DNA from: Bacteroidota bacterium
GTDB lineage: Bacteria > Bacteroidota > Bacteroidia > Cytophagales > Spirosomataceae
Length of the DNA: 64,000 nt
NCBI GenBank assembly: GCA_020161355.1
Contig: JAIUOF010000004.1
Location: forward strand, 186,001-250,000
Direction: 5' to 3'
Shown: positions 9,323 through 16,701 of the stretch, piece by piece
How positions within the stretch are numbered: the stretch's first letter is position 1
Layout of the letters: each line of letters opens with the position of its first letter
The notes under the pieces: model-generated
Told to the model about the DNA's origin: nothing
Databases searched by the model: none
What the model saw: the letters and a program-made list of their open reading frames with translations, nothing else
Translations under genes and position numbers: made by a program

Positions 9323-11029
9323 ATGAACTTAATAAATAAAGAAAAAAGAACCTTTGATGCCATAGTGATTGGTTCGGGAATCAGTGGGGGATGGGCAGCA
9401 AAAGAGCTTACCGGTAAGGGGTTGAAAACCCTGGTTCTGGAAAGGGGAAAAGATGTACCTCATATTACGGGATATCCCACCACACTATATCAGCCATGGG
9501 ATTTTGAGCACAGAAACCAATTGCCCCTGGCCATAAGAGAAGAAAACCCGATTGCCAGCAAATGTTACGCTTTCTATGAAGGCACTGAGCAGTTTTTTGT
9601 AAAAGATAAAGAGCATCCTTATGTACAGGAAAAGCCGTTTGATTGGATCCGGGGGTATCAGGTTGGAGGAAAGTCTTTGCTTTGGGCTCGGCAAACTCAA
9701 CGCTGGAGTAAATATGACTTTGAAGGGCCCGCCCGCGATGGTTTTGCCGTGGAATGGCCCATCAGTTACGACGATTTAGCTCCATGGTATAGTTATGTAG
9801 AAAAGTTTGCCGGAATTTCGGGTAATAAAGACGGACTCGACCATCTGCCCGATGGGGAGTTTTTAGCTCCACATGAGTTTAATTGTGTGGAGGATTATTT
9901 CAGTAAAAAAGTAGCTGAAAAATATAATGGTAGTCGCCATGTAATCATGGGGAGATGTGCCCACCTTACCACCCCAAAGCAAATCCATTTTGACCAGGGT
10001 AGAGCTCAATGCCAGCACCGCACCATCTGTGAGCGGGGCTGTCCTTATGGAGGGTATTTCAGTAGCAATGCCTCCACCCTGCCCTGGGCCATGAAAACCG
10101 GGAAAATGACACTCAGACCCAACAGTGTGGTAAATAGTATCATTTATGATGAAGCCAAACAAAAGGCAAGTGGCGTGAAAGTAATAGATGCTCTTACCGG
10201 AGAAATGACGGAGTTTTATGCTAAAATAATTTTTGTCAACGCTGCCGCCTTAAATTCTAACCTCATTTTGCTGAATTCTACCTCTAGTCGCTTCCCTAAC
10301 GGTCTTGGGAATGACAGTGGGGTTTTGGGGAAATATGTAGCTTTTCATAATTACAGAGCCAGAGTTTGGGGTGAATATGACGGATTTTTGGATAAAACCA
10401 CCGAAGGAAACCGCCCTAACAGCCCATATATCCCCAGGTTCAGGAATGTCCTTAAGCAGGAAACCGACTTTTTGCGTGGCTATGCAGCGGGTTTTGGTGC
10501 TGGAAGAATGAGTCATAATAGTCAGGAAGGATTAGGAGAACAACTTAAAAATAATCTCCATAAAACTATCCATGACGGCTGGTATGTGGGCTCGCACATG
10601 ATGGGGGAGACCATTCCGAAGGAGAGTAATTACGTAGCATTGGACAAAAACCTCAAGGACCCCTTTGGTATTCCTCAACTCAAAATATCGGTAGCCTATG
10701 ATGACAATGATGATAAAATGGTGAAGGATTATATTGAGCAAATGACCGAAATGTTTGAAATGGCTGGCTTTAAGAATGTTAAATCGGCTGACAGCAACCA
10801 GGCTGCCGGGCTTGATATTCATGAGATGGGAGGAGTACGTATGGGTAAAGACCCAAAAACTTCCATGTTAAACGCCTTCAACCAGCTTCATGCCTGTAAA
10901 AATGTTTTCGTGACAGATGGTGCCAGCATGACCTCAACTTCAACTCAAAACCCATCACTCACCTACATGGCCTTAACTGCCCGGGCAGCAGACTATGCAG
11001 TAAAGGAGATGAAGAAGGGGAATTTGTAA
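9323..11029 (+). CDS. GMC family FAD oxidoreductase (sugar dehydrogenase large subunit)
   Basis: FAD-dependent glucose-methanol-choline oxidoreductase, 568 residues. It contains the N-terminal dinucleotide fold (AIVIGSGISGGWAAKEL), GGKSLLWARQTQRW, an internal cysteine-containing stretch (CQHRTICERGCPYGG) and the C-terminal active-site block HEMGGVRMG ... TSTQNPSLTYMALTARAA. No own signal is seen, which fits hitch-hiking export with the Tat-signal subunit encoded 3 bp upstream. Homologous pairs oxidise gluconate, sorbitol or the C3 hydroxyl of glucosides. The divergent DUF1080 gene makes glucoside 3-dehydrogenase the most attractive role, by inference. A strong hairpin terminator follows at 11045. 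Confidence 0.93.
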   Translation: MNLINKEKRTFDAIVIGSGISGGWAAKELTGKGLKTLVLERGKDVPHITGYPTTLYQPWDFEHRNQLPLAIREENPIASKCYAFYEGTEQFFVKDKEHPYVQEKPFDWIRGYQVGGKSLLWARQTQRWSKYDFEGPARDGFAVEWPISYDDLAPWYSYVEKFAGISGNKDGLDHLPDGEFLAPHEFNCVEDYFSKKVAEKYNGSRHVIMGRCAHLTTPKQIHFDQGRAQCQHRTICERGCPYGGYFSSNASTLPWAMKTGKMTLRPNSVVNSIIYDEAKQKASGVKVIDALTGEMTEFYAKIIFVNAAALNSNLILLNSTSSRFPNGLGNDSGVLGKYVAFHNYRARVWGEYDGFLDKTTEGNRPNSPYIPRFRNVLKQETDFLRGYAAGFGAGRMSHNSQEGLGEQLKNNLHKTIHDGWYVGSHMMGETIPKESNYVALDKNLKDPFGIPQLKISVAYDDNDDKMVKDYIEQMTEMFEMAGFKNVKSADSNQAAGLDIHEMGGVRMGKDPKTSMLNAFNQLHACKNVFVTDGASMTSTSTQNPSLTYMALTARAADYAVKEMKKGNL

Positions 11030-11044
11030 GTATTAAAATAGCTA

Positions 11045-11086
11045 ATATAAAATGCCCCGATAGAATAGCATCGGGGCATTTTATAT
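11045..11086 (+). terminator. Terminator after the GMC oxidoreductase gene
   Basis: Perfect 17-bp inverted repeat (11045-11061 with 11070-11086) around an 8-base loop, core ATGCCCCGAT/ATCGGGGCAT, beginning 16 bp after the stop codon. The 3' arm includes a T-rich stretch. Well placed to end the subunit 3/GMC transcript. Confidence 0.8.
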
Positions 11087-11166
11087 CAGAAGCTTTTTGC
11101 TAAATTTCTTCATTCTTTTGACTTAAAAGATGTCCTATATTTAAAGAATAAATTCGTGGAAATGTT

Positions 11167-11364
11167 CGACCCCATTGGGGTGGCATTCTCTGCGTTATCA
11201 TTTTTTTATAACTACTTAATCCCTTCGGGATATTGCATTTCTCGTTCCCTGACCTTGAAAAGGTCATATATTTATAGAAACATTTTGAAAATGTGGATTC
11301 GACCCCCTTGGGGTCGTATTCTTTACGTTATCATTTTTTATAAATATTTAATCCCTTTGGGATA
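11167..11364. repeat. REP-like two-hairpin units beside an IS200-type transposase
   Basis: Two copies of the same ~66-bp unit lie about 133 bp apart. Each starts with a CGACCCC-N3-GGGGT palindrome (11167-11181 and the perfect 17-mer 11300-11316), continues with a conserved GCGTTATCATTTTTT/ACGTTATCATTTTTT stretch, and ends with an ATCCC-N3-GGGAT palindrome (11219-11231 and 11351-11363). Two further palindromes, GACCT-TGAAA-AGGTC (11251-11265) and one around CATTTTGAAAATG (11281-11293), fill the gap. The cluster ends 124 bp before the transposase start, an arrangement typical of REP sequences and their transposases. Confidence 0.65.
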
Positions 11365-11487
11365 TTAAAAACAGAAAGGAAAAATACTTTTTTATTAAAG
11401 AAAATTTATCTTTAATAAAACTCTATTATTGAATATGTTATAAATTTGTGTAATCCAAAACATTTATCAAAACAACTCTTACAACTT

Positions 11488-11952
11488 ATGCCATCTGGAA
11501 CATTTTCTCAAATCTACATCCAAATTGTTTTTGCCGTTAAAGGCCGAGAAAGCTTAATCGAGGTTCGTTGGGAAGACGAATTATATAAATATATAACCGG
11601 AATAATCCAGAATAAGGGTCAAAAATTATTAGCAATCAATGGAATGCCAGACCATATCCATCTCCTGATCGGAATGAAGCCTAATTGCTGCTTATCAGAC
11701 CTTGTCAGAGAAGTAAAAAAGGCATTTAACTCATATATCAATGGAAAGAAGTGGGTCAGAGGCAGGTTTGAATGGCAGTCGAGCTATGGTGCATTTTCAT
11801 ATAGTCATTCCGCCTTAGATAGCGTGATAAAATATATTTCCAACCAAAAGATACATCATGAAAAAACTTCGTTTAAAAATGAATATATTAAGTTTCTCAA
11901 TAAGTTTCAGATAGATTATCAGGATGAATATCTTTTTGAATGGCCAGAATAA
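11488..11952 (+). CDS. IS200/IS605-type Y1 transposase
   Basis: Single-strand DNA transposase of the HUH/Y1 family, about 154 residues, full family length. Seen: HUH motif in GMPDHIHLLIG, FEWQSSYGAFSYSHS, and the candidate catalytic Tyr in the helix SVIKYISNQKIHHEK. I chose the ATG at 11488 because homologues begin at this point (MPSGTFSQIYIQIVF) and the 14 codons upstream look non-coding. No TnpB-like gene is present, so it is a TnpA-only unit. With the palindromic units just upstream it may be a domesticated REP-associated transposase instead of a normal insertion sequence. The frame is intact and probably functional. Confidence 0.88.
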   Translation: MPSGTFSQIYIQIVFAVKGRESLIEVRWEDELYKYITGIIQNKGQKLLAINGMPDHIHLLIGMKPNCCLSDLVREVKKAFNSYINGKKWVRGRFEWQSSYGAFSYSHSALDSVIKYISNQKIHHEKTSFKNEYIKFLNKFQIDYQDEYLFEWPE

Positions 11953-12125
11953 GCTGCCTTAATTTTTAATCAAAATCAACCTAATTGTTCTGTTTTCATG
12001 TGGATTCTTATTAATGTCTTGCTCTAAATCTCAATATCTTTCCGCACATATTTAATCCGTTGTTTTCATTTTGATTTTTCGATTAATCAATACTACTTTA
12101 ACCCTGTATCTCCTAGAAAAATCCT

Positions 12126-13355
12126 CTACTGGTACATTATTTTCAGTTTTCCGTCGGGCAGCCCGGCACCTTCTACACGCACTTCTTTGCGGCGTTCGTA
12201 GAGTTGCATACCGTAGGCCCGCATCACTGCCTTCGGCCCGTGCTTGTGACGGATACGATCCATGGCCTGATAGAGGTCGGCCATGTGGGCAGAGGTATCA
12301 AAGAGGGCAATCTGACTATGCCCGGCAACCAATTTGCTGAGCCTTACCCCAATGAGACGAATCAACAAACGACGGTCATAGAGTTTTTCGAATATCTCAA
12401 GGGCTTTTTGCTGCAGCTCGTGGTCGTTGGCGGTGAAAGGTATCGCCACCTGGCGGTTGTGGGTGTCAAAATTGGAGTACCGCACTTTTACGGTTATCTG
12501 CCCGGCACAGCGATTTTTTTGACGGAGATCATAGCACAGGTCTTCAGTCATTTTTACCACGATACTACGCAGCATGTTCACGTCGGTGGTGTCTTTGTCA
12601 AAGGTCATCTCTTTCGACATAGATTTCTGGTCATGATACGGCACAACGGGAGTATAATCTATGCCGTTGGCCCGTTCCCACAGGCTGAGACCATTTTGGC
12701 CGAGTACGGCTTGCAGCATTTTTTTGGGCATTTGTGCCAGCATACCTATGCTCGTGATTCCCAGGTTTCGCAGCTGCTGACCCGTGACCTTGCCCACGTA
12801 GGGCATTTTATCAATACTCAGGGGGTTTAGAAATGGCTTTTCTTCACCCATAGGCACAAGTTTTTGCCCGCAGGGCTTGGCCTCATTGGTGGCGATTTTG
12901 GCTATGGTTTTACCGCTACTCATTCCAAATGATATACTCAGGCCGGTTTCCCGCATCACCCGTTGCCGTAGTTCTGAGGCATATTTGTAACTTCCAAAAA
13001 AGCGATCCATACCGCTGAGGTCAGCGTAGAATTCATCAATCGAAGCCTTTTCGAGCAAAGGCAGGCTGGAGTCCATGATTTCGGTTACCACAGCCGAATA
13101 TTGGCTGTAGTTTTCATAGTCGCCACGTATCCAGATGGCATCGGGGCACAGGCGACGAGCCAGCTTGGCAGGCATGGCTGAGCTCACACCAAAAACACGG
13201 GCCTCGTAGCTACAGGCCGCCACTACACCACGCTCGCTTATACCGCCCACTATCACGGGCTTACCGGCGAGCTGTGGGTTTTTGAGCCTTTCGACCGACA
13301 CAAAGAAGGAGTCGAGGTCAAAGTGGGCAACGGTACGGTTTACGGCAGATTTCAT
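12126..13355 (-). CDS. dinB: DNA polymerase IV (Y-family)
   Basis: Error-prone translesion DNA polymerase, 409 residues. Family motifs are present: AHFDLDSFFVSVE with catalytic Asp residues, ACSYEAR, KASIDEFYADLSG with the Asp-Glu pair, SFGMSSGKTIAKIA, and a helix-hairpin-helix region MPYVGKVTGQQLRNLGI. No signal or fusion. The C-terminus ends in LKIMYQ and lacks an obvious clamp-binding peptide that I can identify. The gene is visibly richer in G+C than its flanks, which are close to REP-like repeats and a decayed accessory patch, so horizontal acquisition is possible. Transcribed alone. Confidence 0.95.
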   Translation of the reverse strand: MKSAVNRTVAHFDLDSFFVSVERLKNPQLAGKPVIVGGISERGVVAACSYEARVFGVSSAMPAKLARRLCPDAIWIRGDYENYSQYSAVVTEIMDSSLPLLEKASIDEFYADLSGMDRFFGSYKYASELRQRVMRETGLSISFGMSSGKTIAKIATNEAKPCGQKLVPMGEEKPFLNPLSIDKMPYVGKVTGQQLRNLGITSIGMLAQMPKKMLQAVLGQNGLSLWERANGIDYTPVVPYHDQKSMSKEMTFDKDTTDVNMLRSIVVKMTEDLCYDLRQKNRCAGQITVKVRYSNFDTHNRQVAIPFTANDHELQQKALEIFEKLYDRRLLIRLIGVRLSKLVAGHSQIALFDTSAHMADLYQAMDRIRHKHGPKAVMRAYGMQLYERRKEVRVEGAGLPDGKLKIMYQ

Positions 13356-13594
13356 TTTTTCTAAAAAATAAGTAAGTGTTCACAATTCAAATGTGGCAAT
13401 TTTTTTGGCAATTTAGTGCTTGAAAAATTAGCACGTGGGCAAATTGCTAAGGATTGTAGAGTAGCATAAACCTAAAATCACACTGATTTCAAACGTTTTA
13501 CATCAAAAAGGAGGTAAGGGAATTGCCTCAAAACGACAAAAAAACACCTGTCTTTTATTTTCACAAATAAAACTTCTAAATTTATAAACTTAAT

Positions 13595-13760
13595 CAAAAT
13601 ACTAATCCCGTTTAGAATGAAACCAATTATCCTAATTTTATTATTACTACTAAACCATTCAAGCTCCTTTGGTCAGGAAAATTGTAAAAAAGGGCAACTT
13701 GATTCGTTAGAAAAAAGTATTATTAGAGAATAGATTGATCAAGCCGTTAAAAATAATTGG
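13595..13760 (+). repeat. Direct repeat, left copy
   Basis: About 166 bp nearly identical to 15206-15371, including the short upstream leader (CAAAATACTAATCCCGTT) and the first ~48 codons of the exported hypothetical protein. Similarity stops abruptly after AAAAATAATTGG in both copies. The two copies bracket the split YhcG gene and the possible hsdS remnant. Confidence 0.85.
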
Positions 13761-13868
13761 GTATCGTATAACTTCGAAAACTTTTTTCAAAAGAATAATG
13801 ATAGCCATGTAAAGATTTTAGAAAAATTACCTGTCACTGAGAATATAACAGCTTTACCTGTAAAATAA
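13617..13868 (+). pseudogene. Truncated, stop-interrupted copy of the 15228 gene
   Basis: Starts like the intact exported protein at 15228 (MK, hydrophobic stretch, LLLLNHSSSFGQENCKK) and stays in frame to a TAA at 13866. Codon 39 is TAG (13731-13733) where the intact paralogue has TAT (Tyr). After residue ~48 the sequence is unrelated to the paralogue. Only a signal peptide plus ~20 residues would be made. A dead fragment left by duplication or by insertion of the neighbouring yhcG segment. Confidence 0.75.
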
Positions 13869-13919
13869 ATATAAACCGAAAAAACATAATTTTTGCGACA
13901 CGGTTGCAATCTATTAAAT

Positions 13920-14291
13920 ATGCTTATCGAACATACCCACTTTAAACATGTAGCCAATCTCATCCAGGAAGCTCGCAAAAAGGCTTACTTGGCTGTTAAC
14001 CGAGAGCTAATAGATTTATATTGGAGCATTGGCCAATACCTTTCCGAACAAACCAAAGCCCAGGCTTGGGGCAAGGCTGTAGTCCAGGAGCTGGCCAATT
14101 ACCTGGCCACCACCTTACAGGGTCAGAAAGGATTTTCGGCACAAAACCTTTGGCGAATGAAGCAATTTTACGAATTCTACCATGCCAGTCCAAATCTCTC
14201 AACACTGTTGAGAGAAATTCCCTGGTCGCACAATATGGCTATACTTTCATCAGCCGATAGTGCCGAAGAAAAAGAGTTTTATATCAGATGA
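13920..14291 (+). CDS. YhcG/DUF1016 family nuclease, N-terminal half (split gene)
   Basis: N-terminal DUF1016 domain: start-proximal VNRELIDLYWSIGQYLSEQ, AWGKAVVQELANYL, FSAQNLWRMKQFYEFY and PWSHNMAILS are hallmarks of YhcG-family proteins. These usually run ~340 residues in one chain. Here the frame ends at TGA (14289-14291) immediately after EEKEFYIR, and the remaining domain continues in another frame whose ATG overlaps this stop. Insertion of a single base at the junction would restore the usual EFYIR-M-TIKER sequence, so a one-base deletion is the likely cause. I take the ATG at 13920 over the one at 13893 because homology begins there. Relatives often sit inside type I restriction loci. 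Confidence 0.75.
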   Translation: MLIEHTHFKHVANLIQEARKKAYLAVNRELIDLYWSIGQYLSEQTKAQAWGKAVVQELANYLATTLQGQKGFSAQNLWRMKQFYEFYHASPNLSTLLREIPWSHNMAILSSADSAEEKEFYIR

Positions 14292-14905
14292 CCATAAAAG
14301 AACGCCTCTCTTTTCGGGAGCTGCAACGCCAAATAAATACCTCTTGCTATGAGCGGGTAATGCTCCAAAACCAAAAACTCTCAACACTGTCGGGAGAAAT
14401 ACCGCAAGACTTGTCCAATGTCTTTAAAGATTCATATGTGCTCGAAATGTTCCAGCTGCCGCAGCTCCATTCTGAAAAAGACCTCAAACACCGCATTTCA
14501 CAAAACATCAGTCTCTTTTTACTGGAGTTTGGTCGCGACTTCAGTTTTATGGGCGAGGAATATCCCATACAGGTAGGTTCTCAAGATTTTGCCATCGATC
14601 TGCTTTTTTACCACCGTTCGTTACAATGCATGGTGGCAATAGAGTTGAAAGTAGAAAAATTTAAACCAGAACATCTCGGCCAACTAAATTTTTATCTGGA
14701 AGCCCTGGATCGTGACATAAAAAAGCCATATGAAAACCCATCGATAGGCATATTGCTATGCAAAGGCAAAGACGATACCGTGGTAGAATACGCCATGAGC
14801 CGCAGCTTATCACCTACATTGGTGGCCGACTATAAAACGCAACTACCCGAAAAAGCCCTGCTTAAAGAAAGATGGGAAGCAATTTTAACCCAACTAACTG
14901 ACTAG
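14288..14905 (+). CDS. YhcG/DUF1016 family nuclease, C-terminal PDDEXK half (split gene)
   Basis: C-terminal portion of a YhcG-type protein (205 residues): TIKERLSFRELQRQI, then the PD-(D/E)XK-like nuclease domain with GSQDFAIDLLFYHR (Asp) and CMVAIELKVEKFKPEHLGQL (Glu-x-Lys), and PSIGILLCKGKDD. It begins with an ATG overlapping the TGA of the N-terminal half by 4 bases (ATGA). That could permit translational coupling, making a two-chain protein, but a frameshifted single gene is simpler. Active-site residues are intact. The next reading frame, 5 bp downstream, resembles the start of a type I restriction specificity subunit. Confidence 0.75.
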   Translation: MTIKERLSFRELQRQINTSCYERVMLQNQKLSTLSGEIPQDLSNVFKDSYVLEMFQLPQLHSEKDLKHRISQNISLFLLEFGRDFSFMGEEYPIQVGSQDFAIDLLFYHRSLQCMVAIELKVEKFKPEHLGQLNFYLEALDRDIKKPYENPSIGILLCKGKDDTVVEYAMSRSLSPTLVADYKTQLPEKALLKERWEAILTQLTD

Positions 14906-14910
14906 TGAAA

Positions 14911-15162
14911 ATGTACGATACCTACAAACCCTCAGGTATAGAATGGACTTCAGAGAATATATAAAATTTTACCAAACAGGAGATTTCAGTGGAAAGGACT
15001 GGGATTAAAAATAATTCAATTTATGGAAATAGTATTGAAGCTTTTAAAAGACGAATTGGAACTAAATACCTACGCAAGAAAATTAATGAAGTATACGAAA
15101 CCACAGTACTCTCTTTTATTTTCTTTTTTTTAAGCAGGAAGAAACATAAAAAAGCATCTTAA
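14911..15162 (+). pseudogene. Possible hsdS (type I restriction specificity subunit) remnant
   Basis: ATG at 14911 encodes MYDTYKPSGIEWTSEN and then TAA (14962). YKPSGIEW is the usual opening of HsdS proteins of type I restriction systems, where it normally continues as a GEIP-like segment. Beyond the stop the same frame stays open to 15160 but I see no further HsdS similarity. YhcG genes are commonly neighbours of hsdS, so the position 5 bp after the YhcG C-terminal half supports the reading. Only a dozen residues carry the signal, so this is tentative. Confidence 0.35.
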
Positions 15163-15205
15163 ATCAATTTTTGCTAAAAAAACGTATAAATTTAAAGGGC
15201 TATTA

Positions 15206-15371
15206 CAAAATACTAATCCCGTTCAGAATGAAATTAATGATTCCTGTTTTATTATTACTACTAAACCATTCAAGCTCCTTTAGTCAGGAAAATTGTAAAA
15301 AAAGGCAACTTGATTCGTTAGAAAAAAGTATTATTAGAGAATATATTGATCAAGCCGCTAAAAATAATTGG
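15206..15371 (+). repeat. Direct repeat, right copy
   Basis: Right-hand copy of the 166-bp repeat at 13595-13760, comprising the leader and 5' end of the intact gene starting at 15228. Differences between copies are scattered substitutions, including the one that makes a stop in the left copy. Confidence 0.85.
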
Positions 15372-15806
15372 TTTGAGCAAGACATGGGAGTAGTTGTGGT
15401 TTCGGAGGATTTTTCGCAGCTACCAAAAGTCAAATGGGAAATAAGTATATCAATTGATAATTCTATTTGGCCCGATTCTTCTTTTACTTATGCAAAATAT
15501 TACAGTGATTTAATTCTATTTAAAAATAAAGAACAAAAAGCGTATTCAAATAGTGAAAAAATAAATGATTGTTGGTCAGAAATAATTGGAGACCGTATTT
15601 ATATCAAACCAGAAAAACAAAATCGTTCATGGAGGCTGACCTATGATGGATGGGAGGACGGAAAACCTATTTTAAATTCTGATAAAAAGGAAAGAATTAT
15701 TCCTGATGGCAGGAGGTCCTTTACCGACGATGCAAGAGGAGATATCAGAGTGTATGTGTTTTCGAAACAAAATGGAATTGAGCACAGAGGGAGGTGGCCG
15801 TATTAA
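15228..15806 (+). CDS. Exported hypothetical protein
   Basis: 192 residues, unrecognised. I take the ATG at 15228 (not 15171) because it starts a clear signal peptide ending SSSFSQ, and because the duplicated left copy preserves the same start. The mature protein is polar, with SLEKSIIREYIDQA, IIGDRIYIKPEKQN, and a C-terminal IIPDGRRSFTDDARGDIRVYVF. The last part suggests a compact beta-rich domain. It is the intact parent of the broken copy at 13617. No operon partner on its strand. Function unknown. Confidence 0.7.
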   Translation: MKLMIPVLLLLLNHSSSFSQENCKKRQLDSLEKSIIREYIDQAAKNNWFEQDMGVVVVSEDFSQLPKVKWEISISIDNSIWPDSSFTYAKYYSDLILFKNKEQKAYSNSEKINDCWSEIIGDRIYIKPEKQNRSWRLTYDGWEDGKPILNSDKKERIIPDGRRSFTDDARGDIRVYVFSKQNGIEHRGRWPY

Positions 15807-15939
15807 AAATTACAATGTATTTTTTAAATTAAGGAACGGTTTTTTGCAAAAGTGAATATAATATTGAGAATTGAAAAGCTTAACAAAAACAACTAATTAT
15901 CAATTAATTACAATAAAGGGAACATCTATTTTTCAAAAA

Positions 15940-16701
15940 TCAATTTCCGCTGAAAGGTCTGATGATACGGGATGTGCGGAAACCACTAAGGCACTTTAAG
16001 ATTCGGAAAGTAAGCTCATAATCTGTAGCTCGGAGAATAAAATCCTGCGGAATTTTGCAATATTTCATAAAAGCATCAACTTCTTCTTCAGGTAATTTGG
16101 TGATTTGTATTACCGTTTGTTTGTTATATTTGATGTCGGCATAAAAAGTCTTTACGTCCTGAAACTGCAGGTCGGCGAGTTTGCGGTTGGCTTTTCCCTC
16201 TTTACTATACATTTGATACAAACCATCAATAGAAATGCCAAGACCAGGCTGTGAGGTGTTGGTGTTGAGCATGTTACGCCAGATTTTACTTTTTAGTGTT
16301 TTGGAGTCGTAAGGATTAGCCAGCAGCAAGTTGATGTCGCGGTTGAGCTCAGCCCAGCGTTTGTCTTCTACCACCAGCTCACGAAGCATAATAGGCTGAA
16401 GTTTCTCTTTTATGACAGGGAATTTTTCGATACCATCCCAAAGAAAACCGCGGCGGTTATAGCCAAAAGTACTTATCAATATAGAGTCTCCTTTAAGGGC
16501 TCTGAGATAAAATTCACCGTCTTCGTTGGTGACAACAATCTGGCCGTTGCGTTTATTGAGAACATTGATATTGGCAATTCCCTTCTGGGTTTGGGGGTCA
16601 ATCACTTTCCCATAGACTGATTTTTCCTGAGCTTGTAAATAGCTGGAAATCAATAAAAAAAACAAGAAAAAGAACCGACTTTTAGTCCAATATTTTTCCA
16701 T
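15940..16701 (-). CDS. Carboxypeptidase-regulatory-domain protein, exported
   Basis: 253 residues: hydrophobic signal ending YLQAQ, then a CarboxypepD_reg-like beta-sandwich (VYGKVIDPQTQKGIANINV ... FGYNRRGF) at about residues 28-100, as found at the N-terminus of TonB receptors and DUF5686 proteins. The remaining ~150 residues are of unknown fold (LLANPYDSKTLKSKIWRNML). Its ATG overlaps the end of the M14 peptidase gene by 20 bp, so it is the last gene of the murE-rsmH-ftsL-ftsI-M14 strand. Likely periplasmic or surface-bound; role not visible. Confidence 0.8.
   Translation of the reverse strand: MEKYWTKSRFFFLFFLLISSYLQAQEKSVYGKVIDPQTQKGIANINVLNKRNGQIVVTNEDGEFYLRALKGDSILISTFGYNRRGFLWDGIEKFPVIKEKLQPIMLRELVVEDKRWAELNRDINLLLANPYDSKTLKSKIWRNMLNTNTSQPGLGISIDGLYQMYSKEGKANRKLADLQFQDVKTFYADIKYNKQTVIQITKLPEEEVDAFMKYCKIPQDFILRATDYELTFRILKCLSGFRTSRIIRPFSGN

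Noticed and set aside
12204..12830. 208-residue open frame on the plus strand
   Set aside because: It lies wholly antisense to dinB, has no recognisable domain, and is a by-product of that gene's G+C-rich codons.
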